Part shown: positions 15,560 to 24,019 of the stretch, piece by piece
How positions within the stretch are numbered: position 1 is the first letter of the stretch
How the letters are laid out: each line of letters begins with the position of its first letter
Source of the DNA: Pluralibacter sp.
GTDB lineage: Bacteria; Pseudomonadota; Gammaproteobacteria; Enterobacterales; Enterobacteriaceae
Reading direction: 5' to 3'
NCBI RefSeq assembly: GCF_019237635.1
Contig: NZ_JAFAGS010000075.1
Coordinates: 1 to 34,699, forward strand
DNA: 34,699 nucleotides
The notes under the pieces: model-generated
Databases searched by the model: none
What the model was told of the DNA's origin: nothing
Seen by the model: the letters and a program-made list of their open reading frames with translations, nothing else
Translations under genes and position numbers: made by a program

Positions 15560-15960
15560 TGGGCTTTATCTGGGCGCTGTTGAGCGTTGCGCTAACCAGC
15601 GCCGCGCAGTTGATCCTGCGCTCGGCGATGCTGCAGCTGCCGCCAGTGGCGGATCTGTGGGCGGTGCTGATGCATCTGCTGCACGGCGAGGCCGGGACGT
15701 TTTCGCTGTTTCTTGGGCTGTGCGGCTATCTGGCGTCGATGGTCTGCTGGTTCTTTGCCTTAAAACGGCTGCCGCTGGCGAAAGCTTACGCGTTGCTAAG
15801 CCTGAGCTATATCACCGTCTGGGTCACGGCGCTGCGGCTGCAGAACGACGCCTTTTCGTGGCAGGGCCTCGCCGGGGTGCTTATTATTATGGCCGGCGTG
15901 ATGGTGATTTTTATGCCGTCAGGCCGTGCACAACCTCAATCATCGCATGTGAAACACTAA
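15559..15960 (+). CDS. arnF: L-Ara4N-phosphoundecaprenol flippase subunit ArnF
   Basis: Second flippase subunit, 133 residues with four helices, EamA/SMR-like. SAAQLILRSAML near the start and LPLAKAYALLSLSYITVWV (about 70-88) mark the family. It is last in the arn operon. Its C-terminal tail (GRAQPQSSHVKH) is polar and a few residues longer than in E. coli (128). The last 50 bases overlap the 3' end of acpT on the opposite strand, so there is no room for a terminator between the arn and ape/acpT operons, and their transcripts would be complementary at the 3' ends. Confidence 0.94.
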   Translation: MGFIWALLSVALTSAAQLILRSAMLQLPPVADLWAVLMHLLHGEAGTFSLFLGLCGYLASMVCWFFALKRLPLAKAYALLSLSYITVWVTALRLQNDAFSWQGLAGVLIIMAGVMVIFMPSGRAQPQSSHVKH

Positions 15961-16501
15961 ACGGCGTCGGCGTACAGACCGCAAGACTTAACCCGGCGGT
16001 CTGGTAGTCGCTGACGTGCAGATGCAACGGCGCGGTGCTGTCGATACTGACTATCTGCCAGGCGCTGCCGCCGCGCTGCTTCACGATGGCCTCTTTTCGC
16101 GTCCAGATCCGCCAGAACACCGCCAGCCGGTGTTCCTGCTGCTCCCGCTCGATTTCGTCGTGCTCATTGGCGGTGAATACGACATTAGCCAGCTGCTGCC
16201 AGTGCGGGCGCGGGCGAATGGCTTCGATATCGCACCCGACCGGACCTTCGTCGCTCAGCAGCAGGGCGATATCGTCGCCGCTATGGCTTAAGTTGAACCA
16301 CAGCGGCAGCTCCTCGGCAAAATCAGGTTTCCCCTGGTCGCTATAAAAAATGTCCGGCAGCGGTGAGACGGCATGGCACAACAGCGCGCGGCCTGCCAGC
16401 CACGCGTTACGGCGCACGCCTTCCGGCGCCAGCCCGGACAGCGCCGGTGGCAGGTCGGCGACGCAGAGCGTCGATATTTTCCCGAGAAACAGCCGATACA
16501 T
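15911..16501 (-). CDS. acpT: 4'-phosphopantetheinyl transferase AcpT (holo-ACP synthase 2)
   Basis: Transfers 4'-phosphopantetheine from CoA to a serine of carrier proteins, here most likely ApeE and ApeF. The 196-residue Sfp/AcpT-type protein has FNLSHSGDDIALLLS (69-83), GCDIE with Asp91 and Glu93 (Mg2+), and WTRKEAIVKQRGG (133-145). The start is ATG 16501, two bases after the apeR stop, with GGGAG inside the apeR end; an upstream TTG at 16513 is less likely and lacks E. coli support (MYR... start). It is the last gene of the ape operon. In E. coli K-12 acpT is left as an orphan at this locus, while O157:H7 keeps the neighbouring carrier proteins (De Lay and Cronan). Confidence 0.95.
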   Translation of the reverse strand: MYRLFLGKISTLCVADLPPALSGLAPEGVRRNAWLAGRALLCHAVSPLPDIFYSDQGKPDFAEELPLWFNLSHSGDDIALLLSDEGPVGCDIEAIRPRPHWQQLANVVFTANEHDEIEREQQEHRLAVFWRIWTRKEAIVKQRGGSAWQIVSIDSTAPLHLHVSDYQTAGLSLAVCTPTPFSVSHAMIEVVHGLTA

Positions 16502-16503
16502 CG

Positions 16504-17733
16504 TTACTCCCAACGCTTAATGACAATCGAGGTATTGATCCCGCCAAAGGCAAAATTGTTGCTTTGCAAAAACTCGCAATCAATTGCGCGTAACTCTCCC
16601 ATAATGTAGTCCAAATCGCCACATTGTTCGTCAGGCTGCCGCAGGTTTATCGTCGGCGCAAACCAGCCTTCACGCATCATTTGCAGGCTCATCCACGCCT
16701 CCAGCGCGCCGCAGGCGCCCAGCGTGTGGCCAAAATAGCTCTTCAGCGAGGAGATGGGCGTCCGGTTGCCGAAGACGGCGGCGGTAGCGTGGCTCTCCGC
16801 GATATCGCCGCGATCGGTGGCGGTGCCGTGAGCGGAAATATAGCCGATATCCTGGGCCGCAAGCCCGGCCTGACGCAAAGATTGCGCCATGCAAATCTGC
16901 ATAGTTTCCTGCTGCGGCTGAGTGATATGCGCGGCATCACAGTTGGTGGCGAAGCCGATTATCTCCCCGAATATAGTCGCGCCGCGCGCTTTGGCGTGTT
17001 CGAGCTCTTCAAGGATAAGCGTGCCAGCACCTTCGCCGATCACCAGACCGTCGCGGCGGGCGTCAAACGGCGAGGGGGTCGCCTCGGGCGCGTCGTTGCG
17101 TTGGCTGGTGGCGAACAGCGTATCGAAGACCGCCGCTTCCGACGGGCAGATCTCCTCCGCGCCGCCTGCGACCATCACCGTCTGATAGCCGTGGCGGATC
17201 GCCTCAAAGGCATAGCCGATCGCCTGGCTGCCGGAAGTGCAGGCGCTGGAGGTCGGGATAACGCGTCCGCGCAGGCCGAAGAACAGCCCGGTGTTGACCG
17301 CCGTGGTGTGCGGCATCATCTGCACGTAGGTGGTGCCGGTGATGTTATTGGTGTGCTTTTCCGTCAGCATGGTGGCGAACTCGCTCACCGGTCCGGTGCT
17401 GCCGGTCGACGAACCGTAGGCAATTCCTGTTTCGCCGTTGGTCAGCACCGGGTTATCGATAAGCCCTGCCTGCTCCAGCGCCAGCTCGGTCGCACGGGTG
17501 GAGAGCCGCGAAACGCGGCCCATCGCCCGGATGCGCTTGCGGGTGTAGTGGGCGGGAAGGGTGAAATCGTCAATCGGCGCGCCGAGCAGCGTATGCAGCC
17601 CGTCGTACTCCTGCCACTCCGGCATTTTGCGCACCGCATTGCGGTAGTCGCGAAGTCGCTGCGAGACGCTCTGCCAGTTATCGCCAAAGGCGGTTACGCC
17701 GCCCATACCGGTTATCACGACGCGACGGGTCAT
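16504..17733 (-). CDS. apeR: APE beta-ketoacyl-ACP synthase, FabF-like
   Basis: A 409-residue ketosynthase with an intact Cys-His-His triad: SSACTSGSQ holds Cys165, SAHGTATDRGD holds His302 and YFGHTLGACG holds His336. It condenses malonyl-ACP with the growing aryl-polyene chain or with the starter; in the described APE systems ApeR is a stand-alone ketosynthase beside the ApeO:ApeC pair. It ends with the usual FGGINTSIV loop of FabF enzymes. It overlaps apeQ by four bases, and its end carries the ribosome site of acpT. Length is typical for FabF. Letters for the ape genes follow published order as remembered. Confidence 0.9.
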   Translation of the reverse strand: MTRRVVITGMGGVTAFGDNWQSVSQRLRDYRNAVRKMPEWQEYDGLHTLLGAPIDDFTLPAHYTRKRIRAMGRVSRLSTRATELALEQAGLIDNPVLTNGETGIAYGSSTGSTGPVSEFATMLTEKHTNNITGTTYVQMMPHTTAVNTGLFFGLRGRVIPTSSACTSGSQAIGYAFEAIRHGYQTVMVAGGAEEICPSEAAVFDTLFATSQRNDAPEATPSPFDARRDGLVIGEGAGTLILEELEHAKARGATIFGEIIGFATNCDAAHITQPQQETMQICMAQSLRQAGLAAQDIGYISAHGTATDRGDIAESHATAAVFGNRTPISSLKSYFGHTLGACGALEAWMSLQMMREGWFAPTINLRQPDEQCGDLDYIMGELRAIDCEFLQSNNFAFGGINTSIVIKRWE

Positions 17734-18461
17734 AGCATCCCCCCGTTGATGGAGATCACCTGGCGGGTAACATAGCCTGCGATGTCAGACATCAGATAAC
17801 TGGCAAGCCCGGCGACTTCCTCCGCCTGGCCCATGCGTTTCATTGGGATCATGTTCATGGCCTCGTTCAGCGCGGCCTCTTCCATGGCGACCATCCCGGT
17901 ATCAATCAAACCAGGCGCAATGCAGTTCACAGTGATTTTTCGCTTCGCCAGCTCAATCGCCAGCGCCTTGGTTGCGCCGATTATGCCCGCCTTGGCGGCG
18001 CTGTAGTTGACCTGGCCACGGTTGCCCATTACCCCGGAAACGGAGGAGAGCGTCACGATGCGCCCGCCTTTGCGTGCGCCGATCATCGGCATGATGCAAG
18101 GGTGGATGACGTTATAGAAGCTGTCGAGATTGGTATGGATGACGCAGTCCCAGTCATCGTCGCCGAGCGCCGGAAAGGCGCCGTCACGGGTAATCCCCGC
18201 GTTGCTGACGATACCGTACCAGGCGCCGTGCTGCGCCATATCGTCTTCCAGCACGGCACGGCACTGCTCGCGATCGCCGACGTCGAACTGCAGCAGGCGC
18301 CCCGTACCGCCCGCATGTTCGATGGATTGCAGCGTTTCGCGCGCGCCCGCGTCGTCGCGATGGTAATGCACGCCGAGGGTAAAACCATCGGCGGCCAGTT
18401 GATGCGCAATGGCGCGTCCAATGCCCTTACTGGCCCCGGTAACCAGAACAGAACGGTTCAT
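17730..18461 (-). CDS. apeQ: APE 3-ketoacyl-ACP reductase, FabG-like
   Basis: A 243-residue short-chain dehydrogenase that reduces the 3-keto group formed in each APE elongation round with NADPH. It has TGASKGIGRA (8-17) for cofactor binding, NAG at 87-89, Asn111, and the catalytic Ser140, Tyr153 and Lys157 (SSVSGVMGNRGQVNYSAAK). It overlaps apeP and apeR by ATGA at each end, so translation is coupled. It differs from housekeeping FabG mainly by context; the housekeeping fabG lies in the fab cluster elsewhere in enterobacteria. No anomaly seen. Confidence 0.92.
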   Translation of the reverse strand: MNRSVLVTGASKGIGRAIAHQLAADGFTLGVHYHRDDAGARETLQSIEHAGGTGRLLQFDVGDREQCRAVLEDDMAQHGAWYGIVSNAGITRDGAFPALGDDDWDCVIHTNLDSFYNVIHPCIMPMIGARKGGRIVTLSSVSGVMGNRGQVNYSAAKAGIIGATKALAIELAKRKITVNCIAPGLIDTGMVAMEEAALNEAMNMIPMKRMGQAEEVAGLASYLMSDIAGYVTRQVISINGGML

Positions 18462-18934
18462 GATGTGAGTCCCTGTTGAAACAACGTTGAAAGCTCAGCC
18501 TCTGTGGGCTGAAAAGTGGTCACGCGTCCGTGGGCGAGCGTCTCGCCAGCGCAGGCAATCGTGCCGTCAAAGCTGGCTAAACGTGCGTCCTGCATCAAGC
18601 ACTGAACGGTGATATCCAGTATGGCGCCTGCGGTAAAGAGTCCGGCGCTGCAGCGTAAATCGCGGGCGCCCAGCACCATGCCGAGCGAGGATGCGCTATC
18701 GCCATTATGCAGGCGATGCCAGCCTGACCACACGCCGACGGTCTGGGCGATGAGCTCCAGCGCGTACCAGCCCGGCAGGTTGCCGTCATCATCCAGAAAC
18801 GGCGCCAGTACGCCGTCGGCGCAGACGCTGACCCGGCAATGCGCATGGGTGTCGCTGACCTCAATGACCTGCTCAAGCAGCAGCATCGGCGCATCGTGCG
18901 GCAGATAACTGTCAGGAGAAAGGTAGGCGCTCAT
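18458..18934 (-). CDS. apeP: APE 3-hydroxyacyl-ACP dehydratase subunit (hotdog fold)
   Basis: A 158-residue hotdog-fold protein. YLPHDAPMLLLEQV (10-23) matches the FabZ/FabA entry with His13, and WYALELIAQTVGVW (57-70) gives an acidic Glu60 on the hotdog helix, so a catalytic His/Glu pair is visible. In the described APE pathway ApeP works with ApeI as a dehydratase heterodimer to give the conjugated double bonds. It is translationally coupled with apeO upstream and apeQ downstream by 4-base overlaps. Alone it might be read as a thioesterase, but the PH-x-x-P-M motif favours dehydratase. Confidence 0.88.
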   Translation of the reverse strand: MSAYLSPDSYLPHDAPMLLLEQVIEVSDTHAHCRVSVCADGVLAPFLDDDGNLPGWYALELIAQTVGVWSGWHRLHNGDSASSLGMVLGARDLRCSAGLFTAGAILDITVQCLMQDARLASFDGTIACAGETLAHGRVTTFQPTEAELSTLFQQGLTS

Positions 18935-20100
18935 GCGGTTCTCCCTAACAGAATAGCGGCGTTATTGCCGCCGAAGGCAAACGAGCTGGAGAGGAGGGTC
19001 GGGCGCGCTAGCGCCTGTGCGGCGCGCAAAATGCCGCATTCGGGCAGCGTATCGTCATACGGCGACTGGCTGAAATCCTGCGGCGGCAACGGCAGGTCGC
19101 GCGTCAGGATCAGCATTGACAGTGCCGCTTCGGTAATACCGGCGGCGCCAAGCGTATGGCCGGTCAAATGTTTGGTCGAGCTGCACGGGACACTGGCGCC
19201 GAACAGCGCATGGATCACCTGCGACTCCATCCGGTCATTCAGCGGCGTGGCGGTGCCGTGCAGGTTGATGTAGCCCACGTCATCCGGCGTCAGTCCGCCA
19301 TCCGCCAGTGCCTGACGAATGGCGCGAATCGCCCCTTCGCCCTGCGGGTGCGGCGCGGAAATATGGTGGGCGTCGCTGGATTCGCCGACGCCGAGCAGGG
19401 CGACCGGCTGTGGTTCGCGGGTCAGCAGCATCAGCGCGGCTCCCTCGCCAATGGTGATGCCGCAGCGGTCGCGGCTGAAGGGCTGGCAGCGGGTGAGCGA
19501 GAGCGACTCCAGACTGTGAAAACCGTTGACCGGCATCCGGCTTAAGGTGTCCGCCCCGCCGACGATAGCCACGTCCGCCAGGCCCGCCTCTATCAGGCGT
19601 TTGCCGCTGATGATCGCACGCGCGCTGGAGGAGCAGGCGGTGGAAAGGGTGTAGGCCGGGCCGGAAAGGCGCAGCCAATTGCGCAGAAAACGCGACGGGT
19701 CGCCGAGCTCCTGCTGCGGGTAGCGCCAGCGGGAGCCGTCGAGATGATTCAGCGTTGTCGTTACGTGACGGTCGCCTTCGTCCAGCCCGGAGGTGCTGGT
19801 GCCCATAATCACCGCTACCCTGTCGCGACCGTAGCGGGCGATAGCGTCATCCACCTGCGGCTGGATCTGGGCGAGCGCCGCCAGCAGCAGTTGGTTGTTG
19901 CGGCTGCGGTGATCGGCAAAGGCGTCCGGAATCGCGGGTAATTCTCCCTCCACCCCACCCAGCACCGCCGGGATATCCCCCTGCAGCCAGCCTTCGCGCA
20001 GGCGCATACCCGGCGCGACGCCGCGCGTCAGGTTGCGGGCTATTTCATCCGGCGCGTTGCCCAGTGCGTTTATCATGCCTGCGGCAGAAATAAAGATCAT
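18931..20100 (-). CDS. apeO: APE beta-ketoacyl-ACP synthase, partner of ApeC
   Basis: A 389-residue ketosynthase with the full triad: TLSTACSSSAR with Cys156, LHGTATPLND with His281 and HLTGHTLGAAG with His315, and a closing SFAFGGNNA loop. In the published APE system ApeO forms a ketosynthase/chain-length-factor type heterodimer with ApeC. The open frame extends 18 codons further upstream into apeN, but the ATG at 20100, one base after the apeN stop, gives MIFISAAGMINALG, the expected KS start, and was chosen. It overlaps apeP by four bases. Confidence 0.9.
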   Translation of the reverse strand: MIFISAAGMINALGNAPDEIARNLTRGVAPGMRLREGWLQGDIPAVLGGVEGELPAIPDAFADHRSRNNQLLLAALAQIQPQVDDAIARYGRDRVAVIMGTSTSGLDEGDRHVTTTLNHLDGSRWRYPQQELGDPSRFLRNWLRLSGPAYTLSTACSSSARAIISGKRLIEAGLADVAIVGGADTLSRMPVNGFHSLESLSLTRCQPFSRDRCGITIGEGAALMLLTREPQPVALLGVGESSDAHHISAPHPQGEGAIRAIRQALADGGLTPDDVGYINLHGTATPLNDRMESQVIHALFGASVPCSSTKHLTGHTLGAAGITEAALSMLILTRDLPLPPQDFSQSPYDDTLPECGILRAAQALARPTLLSSSFAFGGNNAAILLGRTA

Positions 20101-20101
20101 G

Positions 20102-20683
20102 TCAGTCGCCCAGATATTGAATGGTGATGTGGTAGTTGAATGCGTGCTGCTCAATGCTGACAGGTTCGCGTTTCCCCTTGCGTTGCAGGTAGGTAATTCC
20201 GGTCACCAGCCTGCCGCGCGCGTCGCGAAGTTCACGTTTATCACCCTTATCGAGCAGCGTCCAGCCTTTCGGCAGCTGTGGCTGCCAGGCGCTGAGTGGC
20301 CAGTGGCTGAGCATCACATCCGCCAGCACCTGGCTTGCGGGCGGCAGCTGCGGCGCCACGACAGACTGTTCGGTGTGGATACCCCGGTCGTCATAGGTGG
20401 CGAGAAACAGGCGGATGCCGACGGATGATAACCCCGCAAGGGTGAGTTTTTTGTCGTCGGCATTGAGCAGCACCAGCAATGACTGGCTCTGGCCGTTGAA
20501 GCGGCCAGTCAATAGCTGCTGCGAGCTGATGGCTGGGGTGATGCCCGGCGGCGGTAGCGTCACGTTGACGCCCGGCGCCAGCCACGCCTGCGGGCGGCCG
20601 TTGTCCGGCGACGAATGGCTGCAGCCAGCCAGGATAAGCGCGGCGCCCAGTGCGAAGGCGCGGCAAAGAGGGCGTATCATCAT
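20102..20683 (-). CDS. apeN: DUF3261 outer-membrane-type lipoprotein of the APE cluster
   Basis: A 193-residue protein with a lipoprotein signal: basic start, hydrophobic run, and lipobox LAGC with Cys21, followed by Ser-His-Ser, so it would pass Lol sorting to the outer membrane. The rest fits the DUF3261 family that accompanies APE exporters. Its exact job is unknown; with the LolA-like ApeL and exporter ApeM it probably helps seat the APE lipid in the outer membrane. Start ATGATG: the first ATG (20683) overlaps the apeM stop by ATGA, the second (20680) is equally possible. It ends one base before apeO. Confidence 0.85.
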   Translation of the reverse strand: MMIRPLCRAFALGAALILAGCSHSSPDNGRPQAWLAPGVNVTLPPPGITPAISSQQLLTGRFNGQSQSLLVLLNADDKKLTLAGLSSVGIRLFLATYDDRGIHTEQSVVAPQLPPASQVLADVMLSHWPLSAWQPQLPKGWTLLDKGDKRELRDARGRLVTGITYLQRKGKREPVSIEQHAFNYHITIQYLGD

Positions 20684-23022
20684 CGTGCTTTCTCTTTTTT
20701 GTTATTGGTTTTTCGGTTTTTCACCGGCATCGCCAGCGGCGAGAGGACAAACGCGGCGAAAATGCCGCTGACCAGTACGATGCCGAAACTGCTGATCGCC
20801 TGGGTCGCGCTGAAGACCAGCATGCCCAGCGTGAGCAGGGTCGTCATCATCGCCAGCGTCACCGCCAGCAGGGAAGTGAGCGGCGTGCCGCGCGGATTGC
20901 TGAAAAACAGCGTGTAGTTAATGCCGATCCCCAGTACCAGCGCCAGCGCCAGCATGGAGAACAGATTGACGGTATGGCCGGTCACGGTCAGCGTCGCCAG
21001 GCCGCAGCCCAGCGACAGCAGCGATGGCAGCAGGCTTATCAACCCTTTGCGTATCCCAAGACGCAGTATAGCGCCGCAGGCGATCACCAGCAGCGCGATG
21101 CCGAGCAGGCCGCCGAGCAGCAGGCGGTACAGGGCGAAGAGCGTGTCGAAGCTGGCTTTGCGATCGACCCACACCACGCCGGTGGCGCTTTCGGCAAGCG
21201 CGTTGAGCGCTGCGCTATGCGTTACGCCGTCGACGGGCACCAGCACGCCGCTGCGGCCGTCCGGCAGCGACAGCCACAGCAGGCGCCAGCCTTCGCTGGT
21301 CGGGCTGGCGAGCCAGTCGTCAACGCTCACCGGCATCGGCGTGAGATCCGGCGCCACGCGCTGTACGCCCGCATCCTGCAGCGCCCGGGCGATAGCAGGG
21401 GCCGCCTCGCGCAGCAGGCTGAGATCGGCCTGCTGGCGCGTCATAGAGTTCAGCGGCACCGTACGGTAATGGGAAATAAGCCCCGCTTGCTGTGCGCGAG
21501 CTAGCGCCGGGGTAAAGGCTTCCAGCCGCTCCAGCGTCTGCTGCGGGCTGTCTCCCCAGACCACAAACCACTTCTGATCGACGCTCTGGCCGGTCAGTTG
21601 GGTAATGGTTTTTTCCTGCGCGAGCAGGTGCTGCGGCAACGCCTGCAGTTGGGATATATCGTCATCCACCCGCATTAGCGCAAGTCCGGCCAGCGAAAAC
21701 AGCGCCATCGCCAGCGGCAGACCGACGATCAGCGTTTTATTGCGCCGCCATGCCGCCAGCCAGCGCAGCAGCAGCGCCATCGCCGGTACCGGGCGTACCG
21801 GCAGTCCGCGGCACAGGTAAGGGTGCCAGAAGATAACCGTCAGGCAGGAGGCGCTCAGCCCTGCGGCGGCAAAAACCGCCATCTGGCGAATGCCGGGGAA
21901 GGGGGCAAGCAGCATGATAAGCCAGGCGGCAACGGTGGTCAGTAGCGCCAGCAGCAGCGCGCCGCGCACTTTCTCCAGGCTTTGCCACGGCGAGGTCGAC
22001 TCGCCGTGCACCATGCGTTCGGTAAGGTAATAGAGCGTGTAATCCGCAGAAATGCCGATGATGCTCATGCTCATCACCAGCGTCATCAGGTGCAGCTCGC
22101 CGAACAGCAACAGCGTGACTGCCGTGCCCGCCAGCGCGCCGATGGCGATCGACAGGAGTGACAGCAGCAGCGGGCGCGGGGAGCGGAACACAGTGAGGAT
22201 CAGCAAAATCACACCCAGCACCGTCGCTGCGCCGAGGGTGGAGATGTCGTGTTTCGCCTGCTGGCTGGCGTAATCACTGTAAAAAACGGTGCCGCGGGAG
22301 AGCAACTGCGCCTGCGGATACTGGGCCTTCAGCTCGGCCTCCAGCGCGGAGAGTCGCGTGACCAGCGCGTGGGTCTGCTGCATATCAAACGACGACCCTT
22401 TCAGCTCGCCGTGCAGCAGATACCAGAAATTGCCCTGCGCGTCCTGGGCGACCAGCCAGCCGTCCATCAGCCGCAGCGTCTGGCCGTTCTGCGCCATCGC
22501 CAGCTGCGCGCCGCGCGTCAGCATCAGCGGATCGTTTTGCAGCTCTTTACCGCTGACGCCGGAAAACGCCGAGTACAGCTGGGAAAGGACCCACTGCGCC
22601 TGCGCCTCGCCGCCGTGCGCCAGCCGCGCCCGGGTGGCGCTGTCGATGAGCCCGTTGCGGTGCTGCCAGAAAAAGGCGCCCCACGCCTGCTGGCGGCTGG
22701 CGTCCATCGGGCCTTTCACATCGCTAAGCTGCTCTGAGTTTTCCAGCAGCGACAGCCAGCGTTGCGCCACGTCCGGGTCGGCGCTTTTACCGGAACTCAC
22801 CAGCCAGACCAGTTGTTTATCCAGCCGCTGTAAAAAGCCGTCATTCAGCGCCGGGGGAATAACCCCCAGCGTCTGGTTCGGCAGCATCGCCAGCACGCTG
22901 CTGTTCAGTCGTGCGCCGGGCAGCAGCGCGCAGAGCAGGCCGAGCAGCAGCAGGCAAATAGCGCCCCAGGTGAGGGCGAGCGTGCGGGCCTTAGCGGGCG
23001 GCAAAACGTTGGCGTTCGTCAT
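20680..23022 (-). CDS. apeM: APE exporter of the MMPL/RND superfamily
   Basis: A 780-residue inner-membrane protein with two similar halves: a helix near 15-35, a periplasmic domain to about 255, a five-helix bundle to about 400, a second start helix near 430-450, a second periplasmic loop, and a last bundle ending near 765. It is of the predicted exporter type COG4258 and likely lifts the APE product out of the inner membrane using proton flow. The first bundle has GISADYTLYY with the Asp327-Tyr328 relay pair of MMPL proteins; the matching spot in the second bundle is GIGINYTLFF, Asn702-Tyr703, so the acidic relay residue is missing there. The gene overlaps apeL by 32 bases; no clear ribosome site precedes ATG 23022. 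Confidence 0.88.
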   Translation of the reverse strand: MTNANVLPPAKARTLALTWGAICLLLLGLLCALLPGARLNSSVLAMLPNQTLGVIPPALNDGFLQRLDKQLVWLVSSGKSADPDVAQRWLSLLENSEQLSDVKGPMDASRQQAWGAFFWQHRNGLIDSATRARLAHGGEAQAQWVLSQLYSAFSGVSGKELQNDPLMLTRGAQLAMAQNGQTLRLMDGWLVAQDAQGNFWYLLHGELKGSSFDMQQTHALVTRLSALEAELKAQYPQAQLLSRGTVFYSDYASQQAKHDISTLGAATVLGVILLILTVFRSPRPLLLSLLSIAIGALAGTAVTLLLFGELHLMTLVMSMSIIGISADYTLYYLTERMVHGESTSPWQSLEKVRGALLLALLTTVAAWLIMLLAPFPGIRQMAVFAAAGLSASCLTVIFWHPYLCRGLPVRPVPAMALLLRWLAAWRRNKTLIVGLPLAMALFSLAGLALMRVDDDISQLQALPQHLLAQEKTITQLTGQSVDQKWFVVWGDSPQQTLERLEAFTPALARAQQAGLISHYRTVPLNSMTRQQADLSLLREAAPAIARALQDAGVQRVAPDLTPMPVSVDDWLASPTSEGWRLLWLSLPDGRSGVLVPVDGVTHSAALNALAESATGVVWVDRKASFDTLFALYRLLLGGLLGIALLVIACGAILRLGIRKGLISLLPSLLSLGCGLATLTVTGHTVNLFSMLALALVLGIGINYTLFFSNPRGTPLTSLLAVTLAMMTTLLTLGMLVFSATQAISSFGIVLVSGIFAAFVLSPLAMPVKNRKTNNKKEKAR

Positions 23023-23596
23023 CGGTTAATGTGGTCGGGGTCAGGCGATGCTGCGAGAGCGTGATATCTGTTTTATCGCCCTGTTTGTCATTAAGTTTAA
23101 TGCTTTCAAGATATTGCTGTCCCGCCAGGTCGATGGAGCTGAAAATTTTGTCCAGCGGCGTGGTGGTGGGCGTCAGGCGCAGCGTCCAGCGGTCATTGCC
23201 ATTGTCCTGAAAATCGATACGAAAATTTTGCTCCAGCACCTTGCGGTCGGCCTGAAACAGCGCGCGCAGCAGATGGTTTAACTGGAACATCTGCGGGTTG
23301 TTGTCGGCGGTAATGACCTGCGGCGGCTGGCCGTTGACCGACTGCACCATCCGCGCGTCATCCAGCATCAGCTGCATCGGAAACGGCGTTTTTTGATCCC
23401 ACAAAAGCCCGGTGTCGCGGGCGATCAGCATTTCGCCGGAAGAGCGCAGCGGCTGCGGCAGATCCTTGATGGTGCGGGTCTGTTCAAAGTGCGCGCGGAT
23501 AACCGGCTGCTGGGTGAAGCGCTGTTGCAGCGTATCCAGGGTAATGGCCTGTGCCATCGGGGCCAGCAGCAGGACGACGAGCGGCCAGAATTTCAT
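22991..23596 (-). CDS. apeL: LolA-like periplasmic outer-membrane carrier protein
   Basis: A 201-residue periplasmic protein. Residues 1-17 (MKFWPLVVLLLAPMAQA) form a cleavable Sec signal ending in A-Q-A. The mature part (TLQQRFTQQPVIRAHFEQTR, SSGEMLIARDTGLLWDQKTP) follows the LolA half-barrel pattern, with tryptophan in the GLLW strand. It could carry APE lipid or a lipid intermediate across the periplasm between ApeM and the outer membrane, but the cargo is not proven. It overlaps apeK by ATGA and apeM by 32 bases, a rather long overlap suggesting coupled translation. Confidence 0.86.
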   Translation of the reverse strand: MKFWPLVVLLLAPMAQAITLDTLQQRFTQQPVIRAHFEQTRTIKDLPQPLRSSGEMLIARDTGLLWDQKTPFPMQLMLDDARMVQSVNGQPPQVITADNNPQMFQLNHLLRALFQADRKVLEQNFRIDFQDNGNDRWTLRLTPTTTPLDKIFSSIDLAGQQYLESIKLNDKQGDKTDITLSQHRLTPTTLTDDERQRFAAR

Positions 23597-24015
23597 GGCG
23601 TCACCCCCATTCGTTCAAACAGGATATCAGGGCTGACGAAGCACATCTCTTTGCTGGCGATATCGACGGCGACCTGCACGGTATAGCCAGTAGTGGTGCG
23701 CTTGCCGGTCTGCGCATCGAAAATTTGGTAGACGATACGCAGGCGGTTCTCGAACTCGTCGATGTGCGCCCGCACGCGGATACGCTGCTCGAAGGTCACC
23801 ACATCGCGGTATTTCACCCGCGTATCCACCACCGGCCAGACGTAACCGGAATCACGCATCTGGCGGTAGCCGTAGTTAAACTGGTTCAGCAGCGCCTCGC
23901 GGGCGATTTCAAAATAGCGAAAATAGTTGCCGTGCCAGACCACGCCCATCATATCGACGTCGTGGAAGGGAATGGTCAGTTCGACTTCGGTGGCAAAGCG
24001 GGGATCGTTAAGCAC
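23593..24015 (-). CDS. apeK: 4-hydroxybenzoyl-CoA-thioesterase-like acyl-ACP thioesterase
   Basis: A 140-residue hotdog thioesterase. FHDVDMMGVVWHGNYFRYFE (17-36 from the chosen start) is the 4HBT signature with Asp21 and the following NY. In APE biosynthesis ApeK is the thioesterase, probably releasing or editing acyl chains on the carrier proteins. The start is GTG at 24015: it has AAGGAG eight bases before it, overlapping the apeJ stop. The longer frame, which begins inside apeJ, has no ribosome site and no homologous-looking sequence. It overlaps apeL by four bases. Confidence 0.86.
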   Translation of the reverse strand: MLNDPRFATEVELTIPFHDVDMMGVVWHGNYFRYFEIAREALLNQFNYGYRQMRDSGYVWPVVDTRVKYRDVVTFEQRIRVRAHIDEFENRLRIVYQIFDAQTGKRTTTGYTVQVAVDIASKEMCFVSPDILFERMGVTP

Positions 24016-24019
24016 CCTT

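Noticed and set aside
16624-17775. 383-codon open frame antisense to apeR
   Set aside because: Opposite a clear ketosynthase, rich in Arg and Gly as typical of shadow frames.
20650-21504. 284-codon plus-strand frame opposite apeM, very rich in Arg, Gln and His
   Set aside because: Low-complexity composition arises from antisense reading of leucine and alanine codons in a membrane protein.
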